DNA of 64,000 bases from Lepus europaeus (lineage: Eukaryota > Chordata > Mammalia > Lagomorpha > Leporidae). Shown one piece after another: positions 23,324 through 33,592 of this stretch. The position numbers were made by a program, and so were the translations under genes. Every line of letters begins with the position of its first letter. Position 1 is the first letter of the stretch. The notes beneath the pieces were generated by a model. The model was not told where the DNA came from, made no database searches, and was given only the letters and a program-made list of their open reading frames with translations. The stretch lies in NCBI RefSeq assembly GCF_033115175.1, contig NC_084838.1, forward strand, positions 41,395,468 through 41,459,467, written 5' to 3'.

Positions 23324-23711
23324 GGAAATAAATATTCAAGCCCCAGACTGGGAGAATATTTACAATACACATATCTGACAAAGGACTTTATACAAAAATA
23401 TTTCTTAAAACAATATTAAAAATGATAATAGTGGATCAAAGACTTGAATAGATAATTCACAAAGAAAAATATATGAATTGCCTTAGGCACATGAAAAAGT
23501 GTTCAATATCATTAGTTACAAGGAAAATGTAAATTAAAACCACAATGAGATACCAGTACACATCAACCAGAGTAGCTAAAATTTAAGGCTGACACCACCA
23601 AATGTTGACAACTTTGTGGTGCCACTAGAATTCTCAAAAGTTACTGGTTGTAGGCTAAAAAGATACAAATGCTTTGGCAAAAGAGCTGTGAACTTCTTCT
23701 GAAACTAGGCA

Positions 23712-23965
23712 CAGGGGCAGGTGTTTGTAGTTGGTGTAGGGGTTAGGATACCTGTGTCTTATTTCAGAGCACTGACTGAGTTTGATCCCTGGCTCTGGGT
23801 CATGATTCCATCTCCATGTTAATGCAGACCCTGAGGGGCAACAGTGCCGGCCCCAGACATTGGGGTCCTGCCACCACGTGGGAGACCTGGACTGAGCTCC
23901 TGGTTTCAGCTCAGGCCAACCCCAGCTATTGTGGGCATTTGGAGAGGAAGTCAGCAAAAGAGAAT

Positions 23966-24018
<53 letters not shown>

Positions 24019-24051
24019 GATAAGTAAATAAATTAAAAAAAAAAAAAAACT
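23712..24051 (+). mobile_element. Diverged CSINE-related element
   Basis: GTAGTTGGTGTAGGGGTTAGG head, GGGAGACCTGGACTGAGCTCC, CT/CA repeat, A-rich tail; inserted in the same L1. Confidence 0.65.
23981..24020. repeat. (CT)n(CA)n compound microsatellite
   Basis: CT run followed by CA run at the 3' end of the SINE-like element at 23.7 kb. Confidence 0.9.
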
Positions 24052-24124
24052 TGGCATATACTGGTGGTATGACCCAACGATTCCAGTCTCAGGTAGTTAG
24101 CCAGAGTAATTGTCTAACATTTCT

Positions 24125-25080
24125 GTGTGTCAAGACCTGCTAATATCACAGATTAGCTGGATCCTCTGCTTCTGGGCCTTTCACAGTTACGGTGTTGACT
24201 GGGCTGGGTCCCATCAAGAATTCTTGGCATCCGGAGGTTTGCAGAAACTGTAGAAGGACATGGAGGTGCGTTCCCGATGTCCTCCTGCGGCCCAAGTGTG
24301 GAAAGTTCCAACAAGCAAGCAGAAGGAGGAAGTGGGGGAAAGAAGCCTTCCTGGGTGCCCTCAGCGTGACTGGATCTTGGGGACGTTGTCCCAGAAGTAT
24401 AACAAGTCTCCTCACTTCCTGGAAGAAGAAGCATTTAGACCCCATGGGAAATGGGGTGGGGAGAATCGAGAGGAGGGAACCAGACAGGGGATGGCATGTG
24501 TGGATGGGCTCTTCCCTCCCAGGCTCTGGGCAGGGGTGGGGAGCTGTTTTTCTGCCAAGGGCCATTTGGGTATTTGTAGCATCATTTGTGGGCCATACAC
24601 AATTAACAACTTAAAAATTAGTCTGCTGCAGATTTGTTAAATTTCAAGTCTTGCCTGTCGTTTATCGACCAGGCCAGGTCAGCTTATTTCATGGGCCTCT
24701 TACGGTTTGGTTTCCACCTCCCCCCTCACCTCCCGGTTGAGGTTCTTTGCCCTCCCCCCCAGCCATAAGAGCTGGTTGCTGACAGCTTCCCTCCCCCAGT
24801 GACAGCCATCCCTGAGCACCTGCCCTGGGGTGGCGGGGCGGCCTCTGGTGTCGGAGAAGTGCCCCTAGGTTAGTGTTGCTGAACCGCGCAGTGTGATGGC
24901 TGTGAACAGACATGAGGGGGCCTGGTCTGGAGAGCATGAGGGGTGTTAGGCGGAGGCTGGGGAGGAGGTTGCTTGGGCTGCAGGGTGGAAAACAGGTCCA
25001 GCCATTCCACCTCCCCCGTTGCTACTCCTGTCCTCCTAGACAGACAGCAAACAGACAGTGGACAGATAGACGCGGGAGTG
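24125..25080. other. CCL19 downstream region, no gene
   Basis: Unique plus a possible old repeat near 24540-24660 (GCCAAGGGCCATTTGGG, GTGGGCCATACACAATTAAC). No coding signature. Confidence 0.4.
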
Positions 25081-25086
25081 CCAGGT

Positions 25087-25096
25087 GGCTTTATTG
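25087..25096 (-). terminator. CCL19: CCL19 poly(A) signal
   Basis: Minus-strand AATAAAG lies about 225 bp beyond the TAG stop. No other AATAAA lies between it and the stop. Confidence 0.65.
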
Positions 25097-25316
25097 GAAG
25101 CATTGCAGTCTGGGTGAGGAGAAGCTGTGCCCTCACTCACGCGGGCCCTCTCGCTCGAGTTCACACTCACGTCGACACTGCAGGCTCTGCCCTGGCTGGC
25201 TCTGGCCTGGTGCAGGGGAGCTGGGAGCCTGCTCCTCCCTCCTAGTCCTCCAACCCCAGGCCGGGGTGGTTCACATCCTCACTGAGACACAGCGCCCCCT
25301 GTGGTGTTGTCCTGGG

Positions 25317-25337
25317 CTAGCTGCTCTGGTGCTTGCC
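25317..25337 (-). CDS. CCL19: CCL19 exon 4 (coding part)
   Basis: After a CTTCCTCCCCAG acceptor, the last six codons read GKHQSS and then TAG. This gives a short basic/serine tail like that of other CCL19 proteins, though the residues differ from human. The 3' UTR follows down to the AATAAA near 25090. Confidence 0.7.
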   Translation of the reverse strand, partial: GKHQSS

Positions 25338-26574
25338 CTGGGGAGGAAGGAGAGGCAGGGTCAGGGGCGGAAGCTGGGGCCAGGGGCTTGGAGGCAGGAG
25401 GCAGGGCTGGGGAGGGCCAGGCTTGCCTTGGCAGAGATTCGCTTCAGTCTCCGAATGATGCGGCCCACCCAGGGCTGTTCTGGGGGTGCACAGAGCTGGA
25501 GACCCCTCAGTGTGGTGAACCTGGAGGCAGAGAGAAGGGAGCCCTGGAGCCCAGCTTCCTGGAGGGCTGTAGTAGGAGGGGCAGAGGCTGGGGACCACGT
25601 CTGGGCAGGTATTTCAGGGACTTGGTCTTGACAGGGAGAAGAGGGATAAGAAAGTGGGGGTATCACCAGGGGCTGACTGGGGGAGATGAGGCTGGAAACC
25701 GCCCCCACCCCCCAACAACTCACACTACAGCAGGTACTCGGCAGCCATCGGTGACGAGCAGGTAGCGAAAGGCTCTCACGATGTTCCCGGGGATGGGGCG
25801 CTGGGTCACAGACAGTCAGCAGTCTTCAGCATCATTAGCACCCCCCAGAGCTGGTGCTGGGACAGGAGAGAGAAGGCGTCAGGCCATAGGGACCACGGGG
25901 TGGGGTCGGGGGTGGCGAGCAGGGCTCTACTTGAGATTGAAGACAACTCTTGGGGGTGGGGGGTAGGCAGGTGGTTGGCTTGATATTCAGTCCATTATGC
26001 ACTGATGTCACCCTAGTGGTTGACAAATAGACGTGAGCCTTCTAAACTGTTTGATCAACAGCCATGGCCCTGAGTCCCACAGTGCCTTCCTCCTGCCCCA
26101 ATCACTCCATCCTCCCTCCCAAGCCCTCTCGGTATCCCCACAGTCCAGCAAATGACGAGTTAATGCTGGTCACAGTGCTGGGTGGAGAGCTGTTTTAGAG
26201 ACCTGATATTTTGACTACCAGCCCAGCTGCAGTGTCTCCCATTCTCTCTACATTCAACAGAGATCATACTGTTCTCTCCTTCTGCCTGAGAAACTGAGGC
26301 AGTAGGCAACAGAGCGTGCAGAGAGGGGGACAGCCACAGGCCCTGGGATACACCAAGAGACGGACTCAATTTGGAATCCAGTGTAGGTAACCCACACTCA
26401 CAGGCACACACACACACAGGGCACAGGGAGACCCCAGACCTAAGTAGCTGCCTCACACCCAGGGCAAAGCAGTCGGACACCGGCACTGTCAGCGCCCCCC
26501 ACCCCCATCTTACCCAGGGAGGTCCAGAGAACCAGCAGGCTGAGGGCCAGGAGCCGGGCTGCACCAGGGGCCAT
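25317..26574 (-). CDS. CCL19: C-C motif chemokine 19, four exons, with in-frame TGA at codon 34
   Basis: CCL19 is a secreted homeostatic chemokine that binds CCR7 and draws dendritic cells and T cells into lymphoid tissue. Spliced on the minus strand, exons 26574-26514, 25856-25724, 25520-25427 and 25337-25317 give 309 bp (103 codons with stop), close to the roughly 98-residue human protein. Residues 1-25 form a signal peptide rich in Leu, and the mature chain would start near Gly26. The CCL19 signatures DAEDC, DGCRVPAVVFTTLRG, LCAPPEQPWV and RRLKRISAK are all present, as are the third and fourth cysteines. All intron phases agree and no frameshift is seen. Codon 34, the second Cys of the CC motif in the family, reads TGA (25818-25816), which would end the chain after 33 residues. 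Otherwise the gene looks recently functional. A polymorphism, fixed loss or base-call error cannot be told apart here. Confidence 0.88.
25427..25520 (-). CDS. CCL19: CCL19 exon 3
   Basis: 94 bp after a CTCTGCCTCCAG acceptor. It encodes FTTLRGLQLCAPPEQPWVG and IIRRLKRISAK, with the fourth cysteine and the C-terminal helix. The donor appears to be GC (AAG then GCAAGC), a strong match to the minor GC-AG intron class. The next intron is only 89 bp. Confidence 0.85.
25724..25856 (-). CDS. CCL19: CCL19 exon 2, contains the TGA
   Basis: 133 bp from acceptor TGTCCCAG to donor GTGAGT. It encodes the N-loop and first strand: G-A-N-D-A-E-D-C, then TGA, then LSVTQRPIPGNIVRAF and YLLVTDGCRVPAV. The TGA differs from a Cys codon TGC only at the third base. 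The frame stays open on both sides of it. Confidence 0.88.
25816..25818 (-). other. CCL19: Premature TGA replacing the second CC-motif cysteine of CCL19
   Basis: Read on the minus strand, the codons are GAC TGC TGA CTG TCT GTG. Family alignment calls for Cys at the third codon. Loss of that disulfide and truncation at residue 33 would abolish receptor binding. Confidence 0.85.
26514..26574 (-). CDS. CCL19: CCL19 exon 1 (coding part)
   Basis: ATG at 26574-26572 is followed by 20 codons (MAPGAARLLALSLLVLWTSL) and one extra base, then a GTAAGA donor. This is the signal peptide. Compared with human CCL19 it carries a few extra residues after the initiator, so the length differs slightly. Confidence 0.85.
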
Positions 26575-26737
26575 GGAGGGTGAGCGGAGGCAGAGCAGGT
26601 GCGTGTCTGCGGGAGGCTGGGAGGCGCAGGTTTGGGATGGGTGTGCAGCGGGGAGCAGGAGCAGGCGAGCACTGGGGAGTGCACAGGCGTGAGAGGACCT
26701 AGCAGTGTGAGTGCTTGTGCAAGGCTGCGGCTGCCTC

Positions 26738-26746
26738 CTATTTATG
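26738..26746 (-). promoter_or_regulatory. CCL19: CCL19 TATA box
   Basis: Minus-strand CATAAATAG sits about 165 bp upstream of the CCL19 ATG. It predicts a start site near 26710 and a 5' UTR of about 135 nt. Confidence 0.65.
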
Positions 26747-26773
26747 GCCCAGAGCTTTCGCTTTCTCCGTCTA

Positions 26774-26783
26774 GAAATTCCCC
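26774..26783 (-). promoter_or_regulatory. NF-kB-like site upstream of CCL19
   Basis: Minus-strand GGGGAATTTC is one base from the GGGRNWYYCC consensus and lies about 30 bp upstream of the TATA box. CCL19 is known to respond to canonical and non-canonical NF-kB, so the position is sensible. It is called by motif only. Confidence 0.5.
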
Positions 26784-26800
26784 TCCATGTCCCATTCCAT

Positions 26801-26809
26801 GGATTCCCC
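26801..26809 (-). promoter_or_regulatory. Second NF-kB-like half/full site upstream of CCL19
   Basis: Minus-strand GGGGAATCC is a near-consensus kB element 18 bp upstream of the first. Paired kB sites close to a TATA box fit an inducible or lymphotoxin-driven promoter. Called by motif only. Confidence 0.45.
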
Positions 26810-27310
26810 TTTTGCCCCCTCTTTTTGGCAGAACCCTGCCCCGCCCACCCTCTTCTCCCCTCTTCTGCTTTCCTTGGCTTCAGTTCTGAGAGCCTAAGCA
26901 GCTTGCCGTCTGGCCAAGAAAAAGAGGACTGAGTTGTGGTACTGTAATCCCACTGCTGGCAATAGCTTCATCCACCAGAAGTGATGGTCAGGGTTGGGGG
27001 GTCAGAGCAGTGTTGCGCCCCTTTCCCTAGGTTCTCCTAGTGTCCTCCTCATTGGTGTTCTCTTCCTTCGAGGCTTGTGATGAAGACATTTCCTGGGTGC
27101 CCTAGGGACAACCACGAGAGCTGGGGTGGCCTTCCTGGATTGTCACACTCCTACCCATCCGCTATCTGGGAACCAGTCCCTCCACTGGGACAAACAGCCT
27201 AAAGGCAACGTTCCTTGGGAGGGAGCCAAGATCTTCCTTCCCACATCCCAGGCCCTGGGATTAAAGTTGAGCTCAGCAAGAACTTCCCCCTCCTTTATTC
27301 ATTATTTTTA
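26810..27310. other. CCL19 upstream region
   Basis: No gene seen. T/C-rich stretch at 26830-26880 next to the promoter. Confidence 0.4.
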
Positions 27311-27639
27311 ATTTTTTAAAATATTTATTTATTTGAAAGACAGTTACAGAGAGGCAGAGGCAGAGAGAGAGAGAGAGAGAAGTCTTCCATCCACTGGTTT
27401 ACTCCCCAGATGGCCGCAACAGCTGGAGCTGGGCCAATCTGAAGCCAGGAGCCAGGAGCTTCCTCTGGGTCTCCCACATGGGTGCAGGGGCCTAAGGGCT
27501 TGGGCCATCTTCCACTGCTTTCCTAGTCCATAGCAGAGAGCTGGATTGGAAGTGGAGCAGCCAGGACTCGAACCGGCACCCATATGGGATGCCGGCACTC
27601 CAGGTGGTGGCTTTACCCGTTATGCCACAGTGCTGGCCC
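27311..27639 (-). mobile_element. CSINE, full length
   Basis: AATATTTATTTATTTGAAAGAC to CCACAGTGCTGGCCCC. TATTCATTA flanks both ends. Confidence 0.92.
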
Positions 27640-27999
27640 CCTATTCATTACTTTCCTCTGTCCCACACCTGGGTCACAGGAACAGGGGGCAGGAGAGTCT
27701 GCCCTGGAATAGCCCATTTCATCTTTCCCCATCTCCTAATCCTGGGAACCAAGAGGGGATTTCTAAGGAGAGGGGCTGGCCAGCTCATATTCAGACAAAT
27801 CCCCAAATTTCAAGGAATTGACAGATGGAGGAGGGGAATAGCGATTTCCCATCCTTATGAGAAAGAGCGGAAGAGAAGACCTCAAACGAGAAATTAACAG
27901 ATGGGACACCCATGTAACCATCCCCACGCTGGGCTCTCCTTGGTGGGAGGGGTGTGTTCTCACTCTCATGGGTTTCTGACTTCTCTTTCTTTCCATCTG

Positions 28000-28235
28000 T
28001 TGCTAATAATGATGATTGGTTACTCTGTGCTAGGCTCTGTGTCAAGGGCCAAACCAGTGTTACCTTGCTTCACTTTGCCAACAAGGCTACGAAGTAGTTG
28101 TCCAAGTTGTTTTCATCATATTGTCTCTGCTTTACACGTAAGCACAGGTCGCACAGCTCAGCAGTGCTGGAGCGTGATCTGAAGCCAGATTTGCTCTCTG
28201 AGATTTGCACTCTTCCATACTAGTCCACACTGCCT
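28000..28235 (+). repeat. Ancient mammal-wide interspersed repeat
   Basis: GTGCTAGGCTCTGTGTCAAG, ACAAGGCTACGAAGTAG and GTCGCACAGCTCAGCAGTG follow a common old mammalian repeat whose exact name I leave open. Confidence 0.45.
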
Positions 28236-28289
28236 GTCTGCTGATCGCAGCACTGAGTGTGTAACACACAGCCCAGAGGAGGAGACTGT

Positions 28290-28475
28290 ACGGATAGTGT
28301 GTCTCAGTTGGGGCTCAGGGTGCACCACTCACTAGCTGTGTGATCAGGCAAATGCTAGTGATCTTCTCTGTAAACTGGGAATGGTAGTAGATCTATGTCT
28401 TGTGAATCTAAGATTCTCTGAGTAGAGCAGTTACCTTAGAGGCTTGCACATAATAAGCACTCCTTAATAATTAAC
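28290..28475 (+). mobile_element. MIR SINE remnant
   Basis: Contains ACTCACTAGCTGTGTGATCAGGC, CTCTGTAAACTGGGAATGG and CACATAATAAGCACTC, the MIR core and 3' end. Confidence 0.65.
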
Positions 28476-28479
28476 CAAG

Positions 28480-28665
28480 AGTGGGCGTTTGGCCTAGGGA
28501 TTACGATGCCCATTAAAACACCTCGGTCCTACATTGGAGTGCCTGGGTTCAATTCCTAGCTCTGGCACCTGACGCTAGCTTCTTGCTAATTCGGACTCTG
28601 AGAGTGAGTGGTGAGGGCTGCCTCCCTCGTGGGAGACCTGGATTGAGTTCCAGTTTCCTAGCATC
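28480..28665 (+). mobile_element. Diverged CSINE-related fragment
   Basis: GGCGTTTGGCCTAGGGATTACGATG head and GGGAGACCTGGATTGAGTTCC; 3' half missing. Confidence 0.6.
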
Positions 28666-28690
28666 ATGAAGGAGCCCCCTTATTCTTTCT

Positions 28691-29021
28691 TTTTTTTTTT
28701 TAAGATTTATTTTATTTATTTGAAAGACAGAGTTACAGAGAGAGGTAGAGACAGAGAGAGAGGTCTTCCATCCTCTGGTTCACTCCCCAGGTGGCTGCAA
28801 CGGCTGGAGCTGCGCTGATCCAAAGCCAGGAGCCAGGAGCTTCTTCCAGGTCTCCCACGTGGGTTCAGGGGCCCAAAGCTTTGAGCCATCTTTTACTGCT
28901 TTCCCAGGCCATAGCAGAGAGCTGGATCAGAAGAGGAGCAGCCGGGACTAGAACTGGCGCCCTTATGGGCTGCCAGCACTTCAGGCCAGGGCTTTACCCT
29001 TCTGAGCCACAGTGCTGGCCC
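28691..29021 (-). mobile_element. CSINE, full length
   Basis: AAGATTTATTTTATTTATTTG to AGCCACAGTGCTGGCCCC. Confidence 0.92.
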
Positions 29022-29031
29022 CTATTCTTTT

Positions 29032-29224
29032 TGTTTTAAAGATTTATTTATTTTATTTGAAAGGCAGAGTTACAGAGAGGCAGAGGCAGAAAGAGAGAGA
29101 GATAGAGACAGAGACAGAGACAGAGACAGAGACAGAGGGAGAAAGAGGTCTTCCATTTGCTGGTTCACTCCCCAGACAGCCGCAATGGCTGGAGCTGTGC
29201 TGATCCAAAGCTGGGAGCCGGCCC
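29032..29224 (-). mobile_element. CSINE with internal deletion
   Basis: Tail half to CCAAAGCTGGGAGCC, then directly GGCCCC: the middle and most of the head are lost. Confidence 0.88.
29099..29136. repeat. (GACAGA)n short tandem repeat
   Basis: Six-base units (AGAGAC) repeated about six times within the truncated CSINE at 29.03 kb. Confidence 0.85.
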
Positions 29225-29557
29225 CTATAAATAAAATTTTTAAATGAACCATTATTATTTAATCCTCTCATTCCTGTATCTGTCCATTAATTCGTCTACC
29301 CAATCATCTTTCTGTTGATATATTCAGCCTGTGCTGGTTGTAGTTGTTCTCTGTTTGCCCCAAGCTCACCCATTATTTATTGTCCACTTTCCTGTGCCCT
29401 GGCAGGCTGGAAGACTGACCTCTGCAGATTGCATTACCCAGGATTCCTTGCCCATGGGAGGTAGCAGCGGGGGATCCATGAGTGGAAGGAGAGGGGCTGG
29501 GGGTGCTCATCGCCCGAATCTTTGGTCTTGCTGCAGTCTGTAGTGAATAAAACCCTA

Positions 29558-29735
29558 TGGCAGCTGTTCTCAAAGAGCAGTCTTTGGACAATGGCCTCAG
29601 CTTCACTGGGAGCTTGTTAGAAATGCACGTTCTCCGGCCCTACTAGAGCCAGACCCTGGGGTGGGGGCAGCAAACTGTTTTCTCACACTTTCCAGGTGAC
29701 TGACGACGCTAGAGTTGGGGACTCACCGATGCCGT
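29558..29735 (+). mobile_element. MER5-type hAT DNA transposon remnant
   Basis: GTTCTCAAAGAGCAGTCTTTGG, CTGGGAGCTTGTTAGAAATGC, CTGGGGTGGGGGCAGCA and TTCCAGGTGACTGACGACG follow the MER5 consensus closely. Confidence 0.7.
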
Positions 29736-30129
29736 TTACAGACCCTCTGGGGCCGCCTCCTCTCCATGGGCCTCTCTCTAACTAAGCTTCTCTTGCCCCT
29801 TAAGGCCTTGCTATGGTTCTGGTTTTCCCCTTCCTGCTGAATCCGGGGGCCTTATCATTCAGTGACAGCTCCTTAATCCTGACCCTGCCTCTTACACTGC
29901 CCTTTTATTAAAATATTCTTGGCTAAATCTTTTGAGTGGATGTGGTATTGTGAAATGTATATATTTTTTCCTTTGTGCTCATTTCCTGACATAGCTTCTA
30001 AAATCCTTGGAATCTCCAGGGTGACAAGGGCGGCTTTTGTAAATTAAAGAGATGCCCAGTGGTTGGGGGCACCTAGAGAGCCTTGGGACCCAACCTGGGG
30101 TTGAAACTTTTAGTCTCCCTGCCCTCATC

Positions 30130-30440
30130 CTGCCACCAGGGAGAGGAGAGAGGCTGGTGGTTCAGCTGACATCCCAATGGCCAGTGATGTCATCAATCAC
30201 GGCGATGTGATGAAGCTTCCATAAAAACCCCAAAGGACTGAGCTCGGTGGCTCCCGGATAGCTGACCCTGTGGAGGTTCCTGGAGGCTGCCCGGAAAGGG
30301 CTGGGAGCTCTGTGCTCCTTCTCCCATGTCTGGTCAAATGCAGTGCTCCCATCTGGCTCCTTTGCGAATGTAAGTAAAACATTTCCCTGAGTTCTGTGAG
30401 CCACGCTGGCAAATTAATGGAGCCTGAGGTAGCGGGAACT
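30130..30440 (+). mobile_element. Old interspersed LTR-like repeat
   Basis: CCAATGGCCAGTGATGTCATCAATCA, CTTCCATAAAAACCCC and GAGTTCTGTGAGCC follow in the order of an old mammalian LTR-type repeat that I recognise but cannot name safely. No coding content. Confidence 0.4.
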
Positions 30441-30777
30441 ACCCTATTTATAGATGGGAGCGCAGGCCAGCATCTGAATCGGGGGGCACATTCTGGTGGG
30501 ACTGAGCCCTCAACCTGTACGGTCTGATGCTGCCTCCAGGTTGGTGACGTCAGAACTGAACTGAGTAAGAGGACTCAGCTAGCATCTGCCAGAGAAATCC
30601 CTACACACACAAGTGCTGATTGGTGGGTAGAAATGATAGGTTTCTCCTGTATCCTTACGGTGTGCCACCTGTTTCCTGCCAGGATCCTCACTGATACAGT
30701 ACATGGTTCCAGAGCAGAGCCAGGGAAGGAGAGTCCCAAAGTGGAATCCTGGGATTACGTTGTTCAGATTATTTTCT

Positions 30778-31090
30778 TTTAAAGAAATATTTATTTATTT
30801 ATTTGAGAGGAAGAGTTATAGACAGACAGAGAGGTCTTCCATCTGCTGGTTCACTCCTCAAATGGCCACAACAGCTGGAGCTGGGCCTAACCAAAGCCAG
30901 GAGCCAGGAGCTTCTTCTGAGTCTCCCACATGGGTGCAGGGGCCCAAGCGCTTGGGCCATCTTCCACTGCTTTCCCAGGCCATAGCAGAGAGCTGGATTG
31001 GAAGTGGAGCAAATGAGAATTGAACCGGTGCCCATATAGGCTGCTGGCTTCACAGGTGGAAGCTTAGCCTACTATGCCACAGCGCCGGCC
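30778..31090 (-). mobile_element. CSINE, full length with target-site duplication
   Basis: ATATTTATTTATTTATTTGAG to CACAGCGCCGGCC. CGTTGTTCA(G/A)AT lies on both sides. Confidence 0.92.
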
Positions 31091-31356
31091 TCGTTGTTCA
31101 AATACTTGGTGCATGCATTGATAATGGCTTTGCATGTGGAGAGAGGACACAAGTAACCTGGAGTATGTAGAAGCATCGCAGTCTCCTAGACTCTCACCAG
31201 CGAGGCACAGGATGCAATGCTGGAAGACAAGGAAATCCGAGATAAAGTACCAGAGGCACTTAATTGCTGTGACTGCAAATGGTGATACACATATTATTAG
31301 GTAGGTTGCCTGTTCCTGATTGTGCTAACCAAATTACATTAAAAATATAAGGTCAA

Positions 31357-31677
31357 GTTTTTTTTTTAAAAAAAGATTTATGTGAAAAGCAGAGTTACAG
31401 AGAGAGGAAGAGCCAGAGAGAGAGAGAGAGAGAGAGAGAGAGTCTTCCATCCACTGCTTCACTCCCCAGATGGCCGTAACTGGGGCTGGACCAGGGTGGA
31501 GCCAGGAGCTTAATCTGGATCTCCCACATGAGTTCAGGGGCCCAAGCACTTGGACCATTTCCTGCTGTTTTTCCCAGGCCATAGAAGAGAGCTGGATCAG
31601 AAGTGGAACAGCTGGGACTCAAACCAGTGCCCATATGGGATACAGGCACCACAGGCGGAAGCCACGGTGCCAGCCCC
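31357..31677 (-). mobile_element. CSINE
   Basis: AAAGATTTATGTGAAAAGCAG to GCCACGGTGCCAGCCCC. Confidence 0.9.
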
Positions 31678-31994
31678 TGAGATCCCATTTTATCCAAAGA
31701 CACTTTGATCATAACTGAAATTGCAAAGGGGGCCACTTGGGTGGGTCCTTGGATTCGCCCCTAGAGGAGGGTCTTGTGGCCCTCCTCAGTGGCTCATGTC
31801 TAATTATCTGTGTGGCAGCAGCAGCCCCCAACAACCCTGCCCTCACCTCTGTGAATGGTCCCCTCACTAAATTCTTTGCCATTAGACGTTTTTGAGCATG
31901 CCTTTGGTTTCCTGCTAAGATCCTCAATGACACACCCAGAAAGTTCCAAGCTGGCAGAGAGGTTTCCATTCCCCTCAGTTTCAGTGCCCTCTGC

Positions 31995-33420
31995 CTGGCG
32001 TTCCTGTTGGCAGAGATCTGAAGAATCAGCAGGAAAGAGCGAAACAATGAAAGAACAAGGCTTAGGACCCCATACACATCTACAGAGGGCACCCTGTGTG
32101 CCGAGCTGGGACACAGCAGTCAGCCAGGCAGATACACGTGCCTGCTCTTGTGGAGTTTTTATTCTAAGGAAGGAACCAGACACTTGAGCAGAGGCTGCTG
32201 AGATGCAGGTGAGGGCGTGAGGCACGCTGAGGCCTGGGGAGGCGTTGTAGCAGGGGAAACAGGAAGCACAAAGGTCTGGAGGCAAGGCTGTGCTTGAGGA
32301 ATGGCTTGAAGACCAGAGGGCAGAGTGGCAGGAGACACGCCGCATCCCTTCCGGGCCGGATAGGGCAGGACTGTGTAAACCATTGCCCGGTTTCTACTTG
32401 GTGAGATGGGGGAGCCATGGGAGGATTTTGAAGAGGTGTGGTGAGATTGGACATATTTTAGAAGGCTCCCTCTAGCTGTTGAATGAAGAGTAGATCAAAG
32501 TGGTACCTTTTTTTTTTTTTTTTTTTTGGAAGAAGGACAATCAGGCTGGAAGCTATGCCCAAGTCCAGGGAGGACATAATGGTGCTTCGAGTTGGTAAGA
32601 AGTCGCACTCTAGGGGCTGGCGCTGTGGCGTAGCGAGTAAAATTGCTGCTTGCAGTGCCGGCCTCCCATTGGGGTGCTGGTTTGCGACCCAGCTGCTCCA
32701 CTTAGGATCCAGCTCTCTGCTATGGCCTAGAATAGCAGTAGAAGATGGCCCGAGTGCTTGGGCCCCTGCACCCATGTGGAAGACCCAGAAGAAGCTCCTG
32801 GCTCCTGGCTTCAGATCGGCGCAGCTCCAGCCGTTGTGACCATTTTGGAGAGTGAACCAACAGATGGAAGACCTCTCTCTCTCTGTGCCTCTGCTTCTCT
32901 GTAACTCTGCTTTTGAAATAAATAAATTAAATAAATAAAAAAAGAAGTCAGACTCTGGAGACAAAGTGGAGCCAACAGGCTTTGCTAAGGGGTCAGCATA
33001 AGATAGAACAGAGACAGAAGAGGCAAGGATTTTGGCTTGAACAACTTGATGGATGGAATTTACCCACAAGTGGATATTGGCAGAGGGAAGAGTTTGTGGG
33101 CACATCGGGAGACTGGTTTTGAGTTGTTGAGTTGTTAAGTTGAAGCTGCATGTTGGACATGTAAATGTTGGGGTAGTTAGCATGGGTCTGGAGTTTAGGG
33201 GAGAGATTCTAGCTGAAGATATAAATCCGGGACTGTATGGATGGTACTCATATTTAAAGCCATAAAACAAGATTACCAAGAGATTGAGTGTAGGTAGAAG
33301 AGGCCCAAGTTCCACACTAAGCTGAACAGATTGGGGAGGTGAAGAGGACTCGGGGAAAGAGGGGGACAGTGAGGGTGTCACTCACATGGCAAAGAGGAAA
33401 GGGACACAGGCTCGAGGTGG
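31995..33420 (+). repeat. Ancient interspersed repeat, interrupted by a CSINE
   Basis: GGAGGATTTTGAAGAGGTGTGG, GCATGTTGGACATGTAAATG, GTTTAGGGGAGAGATTCTAGC and TATTTAAAGCCATAAAAC are typical of an old mammalian repeat family. A CSINE at 32.61 kb splits it. Name not assigned. Confidence 0.45.
32613..32943 (+). mobile_element. CSINE, full length with target-site duplication
   Basis: GGGGCTGGCGCTGTGGCGTAG to AAATAAATAAAAAAAG. AAGAAGTC(G/A)(C/G)ACTC flanks it; it splits an older repeat. Confidence 0.92.
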
Positions 33421-33592
33421 AGTTTGAGTCCCCCTCCCCCCCGCCCCCAAAGCCATCGGCTTAGACAATCCACAGGGAGTGGGGATGGAGTGATTGGGAG
33501 GGTAGGGGTCTGGAGGCAGGTTTGGAACACTTTCTGGCCACACACACGTCACTGCTATGGGCTCACGACTTCACCCTCTTCCCAGCTAAGCC

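Larger units (their letters stand above)
22520..24125 (+). mobile_element. L1 ORF2 3' part, split by two SINEs
   Basis: Decayed sense L1: GGAATAGAATAGGCAAG and TTTGACAAAGGTGCCAAAG near 22.55 kb, then ACCACAATGAGATACCAGTAC near 23.55 kb and TATGACCCAACGATTCCAG near 24.07 kb. CSINEs at 22.93 and 23.71 kb interrupt it. The frame is full of stops. Confidence 0.7.

Noticed and set aside
24900-25640. 239-codon + strand frame over CCL19 exons
   Set aside because: Antisense shadow of the CCL19 exons and UTR on the minus strand.
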